Counted from the first letter of the stretch, positions 26,089 through 35,878 are shown. The stretch is DNA of 64,000 bases from Grimontia kaedaensis (GCF_023746615.1 NZ_CP082275.1:2728001-2792000), one strand, 5' to 3'. Numbers and translations: made by a program. The notes: a model not told the origin generated them from the letters alone.

Positions 26089-27819
26089 ATGATGAAAAAA
26101 TCTATTCTCGCCTCACTGGTAGTGACCGCTTTATTTGCCCAACCAATACAGGCCGCATGCCTTGGAAATGTATACTCCCTTAATGCTGGCAGAGGGGACG
26201 TTGGTATCTTGGTAGACATCCAAGAGAATGAAAAGCTAACGGGCTCTTATAACGGCAGCCGAGCGATCGCAGTGTCAAGAGCATCATTCAGTAGCTCTGC
26301 CATGACCTATGACAGCATCAATAACCGCATTTATTATGTCAGTGCACCACGCCCTACAAGATACTTCGTAGAAGGACTGGAAGATCTTGTCACTGCGGAG
26401 GAGTTGAAAAATATAAGTTTCCACGCGGCTGCCTCAGAATCCACTCAACTTGCCTATTATGATCCATCTACAAAGCAGCATACTGTCGTTGGCAACGTCC
26501 AAGACACTTTCCGCATGGCTTTTGATAGTTCATCAGGACAAATCTTCGCCTCTAACAACAATGAGATCTTCTCTATCGACCCGTCGGATGGCACTACAAC
26601 GCCGATTGCAGACTTCGATATAAATCTTCGCAGCAGTGGTTTTAGTTCTTGGGGCGACTTTGTGTTTTACAAAGGCGAATTACTGTTCGTCACCAATACT
26701 CGTACTTTCTCTATCAACACTTCTACAGGCGCTGCGACGCTAAAAGCGTTCCACAGTATTGGTTTCATCACCAGCGCCACACTAGACCAAAATGGCCAAA
26801 TGCTCATCGCGGCTAAGAATCAAAATGTGACCGGAAATATCAACAGTACAATCCTCTGGCGTTTGCACCCCGAGACCGGCGAAGTCGTGAAAGTCGGGCT
26901 TATACCAGCCAGACTCAGCGCTATGGCTACAAATACGCAAGAAGATTACACCTGCTACCCTGCAACGGTATTCCCAAGTCAGCGAGAAAATGACGTTGAT
27001 AGTGTCCTCGGTAGCACGGTAGAAGAGGGCAATACAGCCACCTTTACCGTTAATTTTGATAAAGATACGGCATCAGCGACAGATATTAATCTTACACTCA
27101 ATAACGGCAGCGCTGTCATTAACAGTGATTTTAGTGGGGCGGTGACTATCGAGTTCGAAGATGGTTCGTCGGTCAGTGCAAACCTGAGTAGTAGCGCTAC
27201 GAATGTAAGCGTGCCACCTGGCAATGGTTGGCTGAAAGTCAAGGTCAACACCATCGAAGATACCGTGTTTGAAAGTAACGAGAATTTCTCACTCAGAGCA
27301 TGGTTTCGCGACAATGAGAGCGATGCGAAATCGGCTTCATCGACAATCACGAACGATGACTACCAAATTACCCAGTTACTCGGTAACCCCGAGATGAATT
27401 ATCGTGGCGTTTGGAGTGAAATCGAAAACGGATTGAATGGAAGAAATCTGGACCACAGTTACGGCTCGTATAATTTCAACACGGGTGGTCAAGGCCAAGG
27501 GGCAGCAGTCTATCAATACTTCAATGTCGTTCCGGGTCAGCAATATTCCGTTCAAACAAGGTTCTGGGCGCAAAGAAGCGGTACGGGTGGCACACACGGT
27601 GGCGAAGTAAGAATTTCCAACGGTAGTAACAATAGCAATATCTACTCCAGAAGTTTCTCGTTAACTGAAGGTAATTCAACGAACATCAACTTCAACTTTA
27701 CCGTACCTTCTAACGTAAGCTACCTGCGAATACAGATCACAAACACGTCTGTATCATGCTGCGTGGAAAGCACCGACTTGAATGTAGATTATGCACGAGT
27801 CACCGGGCCTAAACCCTAA
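26089..27819 (+). CDS. Secreted protein with Calx-beta domain, unknown function
   Basis: The protein has 576 residues. ATG 26089 follows AAGGG at 5 bases (GTG 26083 is less likely). The signal peptide ends near IQAAC. Residues about 20-295 form a beta-propeller-like region (repeats such as SQLAYYDPSTKQHTVVG and NNNEIFSIDPSDGTT). About 305-420 is a Calx-beta domain (VEEGNTATFTVNFD ... STITNDD) that may bind calcium. About 430-576 resembles a carbohydrate-binding jelly roll (GGAVYQYFNV-like, NYRGVWSEIENG). It probably acts at the cell surface or outside. The function is unknown. No export system lies beside it. Confidence 0.75.
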   Translation: MMKKSILASLVVTALFAQPIQAACLGNVYSLNAGRGDVGILVDIQENEKLTGSYNGSRAIAVSRASFSSSAMTYDSINNRIYYVSAPRPTRYFVEGLEDLVTAEELKNISFHAAASESTQLAYYDPSTKQHTVVGNVQDTFRMAFDSSSGQIFASNNNEIFSIDPSDGTTTPIADFDINLRSSGFSSWGDFVFYKGELLFVTNTRTFSINTSTGAATLKAFHSIGFITSATLDQNGQMLIAAKNQNVTGNINSTILWRLHPETGEVVKVGLIPARLSAMATNTQEDYTCYPATVFPSQRENDVDSVLGSTVEEGNTATFTVNFDKDTASATDINLTLNNGSAVINSDFSGAVTIEFEDGSSVSANLSSSATNVSVPPGNGWLKVKVNTIEDTVFESNENFSLRAWFRDNESDAKSASSTITNDDYQITQLLGNPEMNYRGVWSEIENGLNGRNLDHSYGSYNFNTGGQGQGAAVYQYFNVVPGQQYSVQTRFWAQRSGTGGTHGGEVRISNGSNNSNIYSRSFSLTEGNSTNINFNFTVPSNVSYLRIQITNTSVSCCVESTDLNVDYARVTGPKP

Positions 27820-27858
27820 TTGAACAAGGTAATGCCTAACGTTTGATTGGCCAGAACT

Positions 27859-27895
27859 AAAATCCCCTCAGCGCGGAAACGCAAGGGGATTTTTG
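27859..27895 (+). terminator. Terminator (repeat copy 3)
   Basis: The stem is AAAATCCCCT / AGGGGATTTT with a GCG-containing loop. About 30 bases before and 60 after also resemble copy 1, so a longer unit was duplicated. Confidence 0.9.
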
Positions 27896-28053
27896 TTCAA
27901 GGATTGAAGATATCATCCCTCAATGACTTTTGGGCCAAAAGGAACGTCGGCAATTAAACTTTTAGCATCTTATGAATAGACTGAAATAAAGAAAAAGCGC
28001 CTAACTCTGCGCTCAAGATTCATGTTGCAGAACAAATCACTCAAGGATGGGAA

Positions 28054-29016
28054 ATGAAAAAACTGAATCTATTTGATCGGCTCAACGCTGCCTCACTGCT
28101 GCTTGTCTCTCCAGAATGGCCTAAAGTGAAAGCAGCTCAAAAGCGAGCGCAATCGTTTGAAAACCCTGTTGTCAATATACCACTGGAGACACGAACTATT
28201 GCTGGGCGAAAAATTCGCTTAGCAGAAGCAGGTTCCGTTGACGCACCAACAGTTGTTCTACTCAGCCCATTCCCGGCTAGTATCCTCAATTTTGCAGGTT
28301 CTTGGGAATCGCTCACTACCAATTTCAGAGTAATAGCAATAGATTTACCGGGTTTTGGTGGCTCTGAAGGTGATCGACATGACATGACGCCAACCGCACA
28401 GGGAAATCACCTTGCTGCAATCTTTGACGCTCTTGAACTGAACGACATTCACCTTGTCGCTCCTGATGTAGGAATGGCCTCTGCCCTTAGTTATGTGCTC
28501 GACCACGAACACAGATTAACCAGTATGGTGATAGGCCACAGTATCGGTAATCCCAATCCAGTAGAGCTTGGTTTTATGATCGACATGTTAGCCAAGTTTG
28601 GTTTCATGCGAGCCACTAGCGCACTGCTAGGTGCTGGTCCACTGATTGCTTATTCTGCCAAGATTGGAGCTGTGAGGCATCAAGCCAGCGCCGTTGAAAT
28701 TGATGATTATAAGAGCTCCTATGCTGGTAGGGCGCCTGAAGTCATACATTGGTTTAAAGATTTTTATGCAAAGTCAGAAGCAATTGCGGCGCGCCTAGGT
28801 GAAATTCAGATCCCAACATTAGTATTTTGGGGGGAATTAGATGTGCTATTTAAAGCCAGTAATGCAGAACGTATTCATGCAGCACTACCTAATAGTAAAC
28901 TACATGTTCTCCCCGAAGCCGGTCACTTCTCATGGGCGGATCAACCGAAAATGTTCGCCTCAATGATTGAAAGCTGGGTGGTGAATGAGCACAAACAGAT
29001 TAATACATCTGCTTGA
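28054..29016 (+). CDS. Alpha/beta-hydrolase with Asp nucleophile (dehalogenase/epoxide hydrolase-like)
   Basis: The 320-residue protein starts after AGGATGGGAA. The oxyanion loop is SPFPAS. The nucleophile elbow reads LVAPDVGMA, placing Asp138 where esterases have Ser; this is the layout of haloalkane and fluoroacetate dehalogenases and epoxide hydrolases. The acid is probably in FWGELDVLF and the base His in EAGHFSW. A GHSIG motif about 25 residues later lies on the next strand and is not the elbow. There is no signal peptide; it is cytoplasmic. The substrate is unknown. A lipoprotein metallo-hydrolase follows 62 bases later. Confidence 0.78.
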   Translation: MKKLNLFDRLNAASLLLVSPEWPKVKAAQKRAQSFENPVVNIPLETRTIAGRKIRLAEAGSVDAPTVVLLSPFPASILNFAGSWESLTTNFRVIAIDLPGFGGSEGDRHDMTPTAQGNHLAAIFDALELNDIHLVAPDVGMASALSYVLDHEHRLTSMVIGHSIGNPNPVELGFMIDMLAKFGFMRATSALLGAGPLIAYSAKIGAVRHQASAVEIDDYKSSYAGRAPEVIHWFKDFYAKSEAIAARLGEIQIPTLVFWGELDVLFKASNAERIHAALPNSKLHVLPEAGHFSWADQPKMFASMIESWVVNEHKQINTSA

Positions 29017-29078
29017 ATATCCTTAATTAACCCGTTGTTCTGGCGTAATAAATGCTAATTTTTCTGATAAGGGAAACC

Positions 29079-30149
29079 ATGAAGTTTGGCTTGTTGATGG
29101 TAACTAGTCTTGCCCTAATAGCCTGCGGCACTCAGCCAAGCTATAACTCCGAAGCAAATTACCAAGCTGGCAAGTTCTACAACCCAGAGCAACAACCTAA
29201 CAAGGTTGGCTTGTTTGGTGCGATCAATTCCATCTACTTCAATAGCAGTGAGTACCCTCTTCCTTCTGAGCCTCTGCCCGTTAAGCCTGTATTATTAAGC
29301 ATCATGGAGGCAAGCACTGAACCTTCGATGGTGAAGTTGGGCCACTCCAGCGTCTTACTTCGTCTTGATGAACAGTATATTTTGTTTGACCCAATGTTTT
29401 CTGATCGCGCTTCACCTGTGAGCTGGGCCGGGCCTAAACGTTATACCCCGCCAGCACTCTCTCTAGACGCTCTTCCACAGCTCGATGCGATAGTGATCTC
29501 ACACAACCATTTTGACCATCTGGATGAGCGGACTATAAAGGCTTTGATTCAACGTACAAAACATTTCTATGTACCTCTTGGCATTAAACCTTTAATGGTT
29601 CAGTGGGGCGTACCTGAGGAAAAAGTAACCGAACTCGGTTGGTGGCAAGAAGCGCAACATGAAAATACTCTTATCGTCGCTACGCCATCACAACATTTTT
29701 CTGGCCGCTCGCTCACGGATAGAAACGAAACACTGTGGGCATCTTGGGTGATTCTACATGAAGACTTACGCTTATATTTTAGCGGCGACTCTGGCTACTT
29801 TTCGGGTTTTAAAGACATTGGCGACAAATACGGCCCTTTTGATGTGACGTTAATGGAAAACGGTGCTTACAACAGTTTATGGCAGTTTGTACACTTGTTC
29901 CCAGAACAGACTGTGCAAGCCCATCTTGATCTTCAGGGGCATTATTTAATTCCAATACACAACGCTACATTTAATTTAAGTAACCATGCCTGGTTTGAAC
30001 CACTCGAGAAGATAGAACAAGAGGCACGATCTCATCAGGTAGAGCTTGTCACCCCCATGTTCGGCGAAGTGATGACACTAAGTACGATGAATGAATTTAC
30101 ACAGCGTTGGTGGAAAGCATATCTGCCGGGCACTTCATCTGCGCGGTAA
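29079..30149 (+). CDS. Metallo-beta-lactamase-fold hydrolase, lipoprotein
   Basis: The 356-residue protein starts at ATG 29079 after AAGGG. The lipobox LIAC (Cys16) makes it an outer- or inner-membrane lipoprotein. The MBL motif is SHNHFDHLD, followed by HFSGRS, FSGDSGYF (metal Asp) and HNATF. This is the UlaG/NAPE-PLD-like branch (beta-lactamase superfamily domain 2), which includes phosphodiesterases acting on N-acyl-phosphatidylethanolamine. The specific substrate is not known. It may form an operon with the hydrolase upstream. Confidence 0.82.
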   Translation: MKFGLLMVTSLALIACGTQPSYNSEANYQAGKFYNPEQQPNKVGLFGAINSIYFNSSEYPLPSEPLPVKPVLLSIMEASTEPSMVKLGHSSVLLRLDEQYILFDPMFSDRASPVSWAGPKRYTPPALSLDALPQLDAIVISHNHFDHLDERTIKALIQRTKHFYVPLGIKPLMVQWGVPEEKVTELGWWQEAQHENTLIVATPSQHFSGRSLTDRNETLWASWVILHEDLRLYFSGDSGYFSGFKDIGDKYGPFDVTLMENGAYNSLWQFVHLFPEQTVQAHLDLQGHYLIPIHNATFNLSNHAWFEPLEKIEQEARSHQVELVTPMFGEVMTLSTMNEFTQRWWKAYLPGTSSAR

Positions 30150-30429
30150 GTTTTATTGAGAAAAACTTCAACAAGGCATATGTGAAGACAAAGCCAACCA
30201 CCGCTCTGCGACATCTATTGGTAATAACGCTTTGGCGTTCTCTCTATTGATATGGAGAACGACATGGTAATGGTTGCTCATAATGGCGTAGGCGAACGCA
30301 GCGAGATACGCAGTGATAGTAAAGTGTCGTATCAACATTAATGAGTGAGAAGCGAGCGGTTGTCATGGCGAATTCGAATACCTATAGTCGTCATTGGATA
30401 AGGATCAACAAACCTGCCTCAGGCCTATC

Positions 30430-32442
30430 CTAATCACAGTCAGAATAATTTGAACTGATGCATTTCAAAGCCATCCATTTAGCCTCTTTTATTTGAACCG
30501 AATTCAAACGGGTATTCGCCTCGAACTCTTCATCTGGGGATTGGTTGTAGTGACGAATGTAAAACCACATGTAAGATTTTAGATCGCTCTGCTCTACTCC
30601 TTTGCCCCTTTTATACGCCCACCCAAGCTTAGATTGCGCACGCAAATTTCCACGTTCCGCAGACATGCGATAATATCTAACAGCCTTCTCTTTATTTTGA
30701 GGGGTGCCATATCCCATATCGTACAAAACGCCAAGACTAACCTGAGAGAAGCTGTCTCCTTGTTCCGCAGCTAGCTCAAAGTATTTAATTGCTTTTTGAT
30801 ACGTTTTATAACTTCGACGTTCGCCTAGTCCCTCTGAATACATCCATCCAAGGTTAGCTTGAGCATTTTTGTAACCTTGGTCTGCTGCCATTTTGTAATA
30901 CTCTAGCGCCTTCTCATAATCTTGAGTTACAACCAATCCATTTCGGTAAAGCCAAGCAAGTTTGGTTTGCGCACGAGCGTATCCTTGTTCCACAGCTAAG
31001 CGATAATACTCCAAAGCTTTTGTATCACTCTGAGTGACACCTTTCCCCTCTTCATACATCCAGCCAAGGTTGGTTTGCGCACGGGCGTATCCTTGTTCCG
31101 CAGCTAAGCGATAATACTCCAAAGCCTTTGTATTACTCTGAGTAACACCTTTCCCTTCTTCATACATCCAGCCAAGGTTGGTTTGCGCACGGGCGTATCC
31201 TTGCTCCGCAGCCAAGCGATAATACTCCACGGCTTTTGTATCACTTTGAGTGACACCTTTCCCATCTTCATACATCCAGCCAAGGTTGGTTTGCGCACGA
31301 GCGTATCCTTGTTCCGCAGCCAAGCGATAATACTCCAAAGCTTTTGTATTACTCTGAGTAACACCTTTCCCATCTTCGTAAATCCGGCCAAGCTTGGTTT
31401 GCGCACGAGCGTATCCTTGTTCCGCAGCTAAGCGATAATACTCCAAAGCCTTTGTATTACTCTGAGTAACACCTTTCCCATCTTCATACATCCAGCCAAG
31501 GTTGGTTTGCGCACGAGCGTATCCTTGTTCCGCAGCTAAGCGATAATACTCCAAAGCCTTTGTATTACTATGAGTAACACCTTTCCCATCTTCATGCATC
31601 CAGCCAAGGTTGGTTTGCGCACGAGCGTATCCTTGTTCCGCAGCTAAGCGATAATACTCCATAGCTTTTGTATTACTCTGAGTGACACCTTTTCCATCTT
31701 CATACATCCAGCCAAGGTTGGTTTGAGCTCTGGTATGACCTTTTTTTGCTGCTGTGTGATAATACTCAACGGCAATTTGATCATTTTGTGGCACTCCCAA
31801 GCCTTTTTGATACATCCAGCCAAGCTGGGTTTGAGCAAATACATAACCTTGGTCAGCGGCCAATTCTTAGTACGTCACCGCTTTCTCGTAGCTTTGCTCA
31901 ACACCAGAACCAGATTTATACAAATTAGCCAAGCTATATTGCGCTCTAGCAAAGTTTTGTTTCGCTGACAAACGGTAGTACGTCAAAGCCTTATCATAGC
32001 TTTGCTCAACGCCCTGTCCCTTTTCATACATCCAGCCAAGGTTGAATTGAGGTAGTGCAAAGCCCTGCAAAGCCGCTAAACGATAATATTTAACCGCCTC
32101 TTCAAAATTTTGTTTTACCCCATTGCCATTCTGGTACATCCAACCAAGATTATTTTGAGCAGGAGCATAACCTTGATCTGCTGACATTTTGTAATATTTC
32201 ACTGCCTCACTGGCACTTTGTTTTACACCTTGCCCTTCGTCGTATGACCATCCAAGTAGATATTGGCTTTCAGCATCTCCTTTATTTGAAGCCGATCTTA
32301 GCTGAGCAATGGTTTTTTCAGTATTTGGTGCATTCCATGACCTCTCAAATACCTCTAAAAGTGGGGAGTCTGTATAGTGGCTCTCTCTTGAGGTACAGCC
32401 AGCTACCAAAAGGAATATCATCCAAAAGTGTACTTTCTTCAT
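30430..32442 (-). pseudogene. Sel1-repeat lipoprotein gene interrupted by one in-frame stop
   Basis: One frame runs 671 codons from ATG 32442 to the stop at 30430, broken by a TAA at 31867-31869. There is a lipobox (LLVAGC, Cys16), then 16 Sel1-like repeats of about 36 residues (AxxNLGWMYxxGxGVxQ pattern). The stop replaces a Tyr codon in repeat 4 (AVTY-stop-ELAADQG), so one base change explains it. The downstream part could restart at TTG 31863 but would lack a signal. Sel1 lipoproteins mediate protein-protein contacts in the envelope. It could be read through or be a recent loss. Confidence 0.85.
30980..31735 (-). repeat. Seven near-identical 108-bp tandem repeats
   Basis: Repeats 6-12 of the Sel1 gene are almost identical in DNA, each 36 codons encoding ARAQTNLGWMYEDGKGV and the helix that follows. 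Outer repeats are diverged, showing recent expansion in the centre. Confidence 0.88.
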
Positions 32443-32853
32443 ACACCACCCTTGAGTTGTAATTTAGGCTCAATGAAGTAAACAGAATCCATTTCAGAAA
32501 GTACATACCTTTGATACCAAAGGTCCGTTAAATATTCGGGACTCATTATAATCACTGTATGAAAGTGTTTTAAGCTTTGTCGAAAAACATTTGCCTATCG
32601 TTTCTCTTAGTTAAACACCAAAAATGGTCATTCAGACCAGTGTTTTAGTCACATCGATGCTGAAAATAAACAAAATGTGAAGCCAACAAATAAGTACTGT
32701 TGCTGCTTGTTTTATTCTAGTTAAGGTATGTTTTCTAAATCGTTGGATGAGATTGAGGTAATTAAAAGGGAATTTCGGATGAGTAAATCGAATTTTTTGC
32801 GTGGCTGAACAGTCCCGGGAATGTAAAAAAGAGAAATTTTCAGAACGCTAGAT
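32443..32853. other. Non-coding stretch between Sel1 gene and ffs
   Basis: This is 411 AT-rich bases. It should carry the promoter of the Sel1 lipoprotein gene. I see no ORF, repeat or strong hairpin. Confidence 0.6.
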
Positions 32854-32965
32854 GGGTGGAAGCCCCCTCAGCCACATCCCGGCACACACGTCCCAAGCGC
32901 GGGCTGCTTCCTTCCGGACCTGACCCAGTACACAAGTTAGTGTTGCGGGAGGACCAAGGGGGCCT
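32854..32965 (-). ncRNA. ffs: 4.5S RNA of the signal recognition particle
   Basis: The minus strand carries the conserved SRP core GGTCAGGTCCGGAAGGAAGC with the GGAA tetraloop, flanked by pairing arms (GGCCCCCTTGG at the 5' end and GAGGGGGCTTCC at the 3' end) and the CCGCAAC / GTGTGCCGGG segments seen in E. coli 4.5S RNA. The ends are approximate to a few bases. It binds Ffh to target inner-membrane proteins. Confidence 0.95.
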
Positions 32966-33095
32966 CCATAGATTTGATACACCAAAAATCTCTTGAGAAA
33001 GAAACCGTTGGTTCGAGCGCATTATGTGGGATGGCTACGCCCAATGCAAGGGGTTATCTGGCTTTCAGCAACCAAGTGGTGAGAATTTACCCGCC

Positions 33096-33830
33096 CTACT
33101 CTTCTTCGTTTTCTGTGTGGAGAAGGTAATCGCCGAGCCAAGCAATGGTAAGAGACAACAACCAAGCCACAAACACCGGGTTTGGCACTGAGAATTGCGG
33201 GAAGACCACGATGGTAGCAAAGGCAATGGCTGGAAGAATCACGCAGAGCTTATCGCCGCGCTGTTCCCCACCGATGCGCTGGAGTTCCTGGAGTACCAGC
33301 ACCAGCATACCGCCGCAGAAGGCGAACATGGCACCTTGGGTTTGTCCGCCTGCCAATAGCGCAACAATCAGCGCCACAGGCCACCAGCTGATTTTCTTCA
33401 CTGGCTTCCAGAAGTAGGTCGCGACCCAAACCATGATGACGCAAAAGATCTGCATTAAGGTGTAGCTGATGGCACCACCGAGCTTCTCGTCGCCTTGCAG
33501 TGCGAGTACTCCGCATTCCATGGCGATAACGACTGAGATAACCAGCAATGAGACCTGCCAGTTACGGCGCTCTCCGGTAATGAGCACCAGAGCGGGAAGG
33601 ATCATCCAAAGGCTGAGTGAAATGGCAACGGGTTGGTAAGGCATCATGGCGCCAAAGCCAATCAAGCCAAGTGCAAGAATCCATACAGCGATACCGCCGG
33701 AACCTGCAAAAAAGAGAGCGGGGATCGCGAAAGCAAGCAGGGGGATATCGCCTTCAGCAAAGGCAGAAGAAAGTGCAGCGCCCATGACCGTGACTGCTGC
33801 TGTCATCATTAACGTCGTCGCATACCACAT
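33096..33830 (-). CDS. Integral membrane protein, unknown function
   Basis: The 244-residue protein, preceded by AGGAGGTGC, is almost wholly hydrophobic with about eight spans, a short basic loop (GERRNW) and an acidic C-terminus ENEEE. I recognise no family. It lies between ffs and the divergent atl gene; the two genes share a 111-base promoter region. Confidence 0.7.
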   Translation of the reverse strand: MWYATTLMMTAAVTVMGAALSSAFAEGDIPLLAFAIPALFFAGSGGIAVWILALGLIGFGAMMPYQPVAISLSLWMILPALVLITGERRNWQVSLLVISVVIAMECGVLALQGDEKLGGAISYTLMQIFCVIMVWVATYFWKPVKKISWWPVALIVALLAGGQTQGAMFAFCGGMLVLVLQELQRIGGEQRGDKLCVILPAIAFATIVVFPQFSVPNPVFVAWLLSLTIAWLGDYLLHTENEEE

Positions 33831-33941
33831 TTAGCACCTCCTGCGCTTCATGCCGACAGTGATACCTCATTCCTGCGATAATCTTTTTGTTGTCAGGTGA
33901 GGTATGATGTTTCTAATTATAATTTCTCCGTCAGTTTCAAT

Positions 33942-34253
33942 ATGCCCAATTTTGATGACCAAATCTATGCAGTACTTATCCAAATCCCCTCAGGAAAAGT
34001 AACAACTTACGGTGATGTCGCAAAATTAGCAGGGTTTCCCCGTCACGCACGCCATGTCGGCAAGCTTCTTGGCTCACTGCCGAAGGATTCCAAGCTCCCT
34101 TGGTTTAGGGTGATCAACTCCAGTGGGATGATCTCACTGAAGGGAGAGAGCTTTATAAGACAACGTGAGAAGCTGTTGGATGATGGGGTAGAAGTTAAAG
34201 AAAGCGGCGCAGTGTCATTGCGCCGTTTCAGGTGGGATGGAGAACCCGCTTAG
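33942..34253 (+). CDS. atl: Alkyltransferase-like protein Atl (YbaZ)
   Basis: The 103-residue MGMT-fold protein has the catalytic Cys of PCHRV replaced by Trp (LPWFRVINS), which defines the ATL group. It keeps the DNA-binding arginine finger region GFPRHARHVGKLL. ATLs bind O6-alkylguanine and hand it to nucleotide excision repair. I chose ATG 33942 (MPNFDDQIYAVL) by family alignment; the ribosome site is weak, and GTG 33897 is an alternative. It lies between ffs and ybaY as in E. coli. Confidence 0.88.
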   Translation: MPNFDDQIYAVLIQIPSGKVTTYGDVAKLAGFPRHARHVGKLLGSLPKDSKLPWFRVINSSGMISLKGESFIRQREKLLDDGVEVKESGAVSLRRFRWDGEPA

Positions 34254-34259
34254 TGCTGT

Positions 34260-34679
34260 TTAGCGCACCGCGCTGACCACTTGCACTTCTACATTCTGGG
34301 TTTTCGCCGGGTCGTTAATCACATGGGTAGCGGCGTCGCTGATGAAGATCAGTTCGCCGTCGACTTCGATGCGCGCGCTCACGTTGTAGGTGTGGCCTGG
34401 TTTGATCTCTGATGGCGAGTAAGTCAGCGAGAATGGCAATGGTACCTGACGGCCTTCGGTCATGTAAGACTGGCTACTTATCACGTCCATTGGCGCATCA
34501 GCTAATGAAACATCCGCCAGAGTCACCGTGAGTTTTGCGTTATCCGGCAGTGCAATACGCTGAAGGTAAAAGACTTCGCCAGTTACTGTTGCCATGTCCG
34601 GGTCCTTTATAATGTCAGTGCATGCGGTAAACGCTAACGCCATCAACGCAGCAAAAAATCCAAAAAAGGCCTTCTTCAT
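34260..34679 (-). CDS. ybaY: YbaY-family lipoprotein
   Basis: The 139-residue protein has a signal peptide with lipobox FTAC (Cys20). The rest matches the YbaY/YscW family: VTGEVFYLQRIALPDNAKLTV and YNVSARIEVDG. The role is unknown; some relatives assist outer-membrane secretins. It is shorter than E. coli YbaY (190). The gene converges with atl and is divergent from tesB, the same neighbours as in E. coli. Confidence 0.85.
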   Translation of the reverse strand: MKKAFFGFFAALMALAFTACTDIIKDPDMATVTGEVFYLQRIALPDNAKLTVTLADVSLADAPMDVISSQSYMTEGRQVPLPFSLTYSPSEIKPGHTYNVSARIEVDGELIFISDAATHVINDPAKTQNVEVQVVSAVR

Positions 34680-34946
34680 GGTAAAACTCCAAGTGACGCA
34701 AGCGTCTAATATACTGATAAAACCAATAACAAGTTTATCACCGTTGCATTTTCAACCATTAAAAAAATGTGGATTTGAGATCACACCTTTCAACATCCGC
34801 AGGTTGTCGCGCTAGGTAGAGTAATGTGTGCCACCTAATAAGGTTAGAGAGCATACATGCTGATTAAGTTCGAAATAAACGACATGATGAGAGCGATCTG
34901 TCATTTTTCTGTCAATTATGATGTCAGACTGGCTTAAAGAGGATTT

Positions 34947-35813
34947 ATGAGTACGAAATTGGAAGAACTGCTGGCTTTGCTTAAGCTAGAGCAGATTGAA
35001 GAAGGGCTGTATCGTGGACAGAGCGAGAACCTTGGCCTGCCTCAGGTTTACGGTGGTCAGGTGATTGGTCAGGCACTTTCCGCCGCCAAAGGCACTGTCG
35101 AGAGCGACCGTTTTGTGCATTCCTTCCACAGCTATTTCCTTCGCCCCGGCGACCCAGAAAAGCCTATCGTTTATGACGTAGAAAATTTGCGTGATGGTCA
35201 AAGCTTCAGCACCCGCCGCGTGAAAGCCGTGCAGTACGGAAAGCCCATTTTCTACCTGACGGCCTCTTATCATAAGAATGAACCAGGTTATGAGCACCAG
35301 TTCACTATGCCACAGGTTCCGGGGCCGGAAGGCTTGATGTCAGAAAAACAACTGGTTGAATCAATCGCCCAGCACCTACCGAAAAAAGTGATTGAAACAT
35401 TTGGTGGCGACCGCCCGATTGAAGTTCGTCCCGCTGTAGTAGTGAACCCTCTCGCCCCTGAAAAACAGGAAGCCAAGCAATACCTTTGGATCCGCACCAA
35501 TGGCAAGATGGTCGACGACCCGCGCGTTCACCAGTATCTGCTGGCATACGCTTCGGACTGGGGCTTCTTAGTCACCGCATTGCAGCCTCATGGCGTGACC
35601 CTAATGACTCCAGGGCTGAAAGTCGCCACCATCGACCATGCGATGTGGTTCCACCGCGAATTTCGTATGGATGAGTGGCTGCTATTCGCGATTGATAGCC
35701 CATCAGCCAGCGGTTCACGCGGTTTGGTGCGTGGTGAAATTTATAACCTGAAAGGTGAGCTGGTCGCTTCTGCAGTTCAGGAAGGCTTAATGCGGAAAAG
35801 TCCGAAGGCTTAA
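34947..35813 (+). CDS. tesB: Acyl-CoA thioesterase II TesB
   Basis: The 288-residue protein has two hotdog folds. GGQVIGQALSAAK is the first helix segment, YFLRPGDPEKP is highly conserved, and SDWGFL and IDHAMWFHREF hold the catalytic Asp region of the second fold. It hydrolyses medium and long acyl-CoAs. GAGG is upstream of the ATG. A terminator follows. Confidence 0.92.
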   Translation: MSTKLEELLALLKLEQIEEGLYRGQSENLGLPQVYGGQVIGQALSAAKGTVESDRFVHSFHSYFLRPGDPEKPIVYDVENLRDGQSFSTRRVKAVQYGKPIFYLTASYHKNEPGYEHQFTMPQVPGPEGLMSEKQLVESIAQHLPKKVIETFGGDRPIEVRPAVVVNPLAPEKQEAKQYLWIRTNGKMVDDPRVHQYLLAYASDWGFLVTALQPHGVTLMTPGLKVATIDHAMWFHREFRMDEWLLFAIDSPSASGSRGLVRGEIYNLKGELVASAVQEGLMRKSPKA

Positions 35814-35833
35814 CAAGTAGAACCAATAATGAC

Positions 35834-35858
35834 AAAGGCCAGCGCATTGCTGACCTTT
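35834..35858. terminator. Terminator between tesB and porin gene
   Basis: A 10-bp stem AAAGGCCAGC / GCTGACCTTT has one non-Watson-Crick pair and a 5-base loop. T and A runs let it serve both convergent genes. Confidence 0.8.
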
Positions 35859-35878
35859 TCTGTTTTCGCGCGATTAAC

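Noticed and set aside
28540..28560. GHSIG in the alpha/beta-hydrolase as the Ser nucleophile
   Set aside because: It lies on the strand after the elbow; the elbow itself reads APDVG with Asp138.
30980..31735. Regular 108-bp repeats as a possible CRISPR or satellite
   Set aside because: They are in-frame codons of the Sel1 gene; unit length and lack of unique spacers rule out CRISPR.
32840..33022. Open frame over the 4.5S RNA
   Set aside because: It is the translation of the ffs gene and flank.
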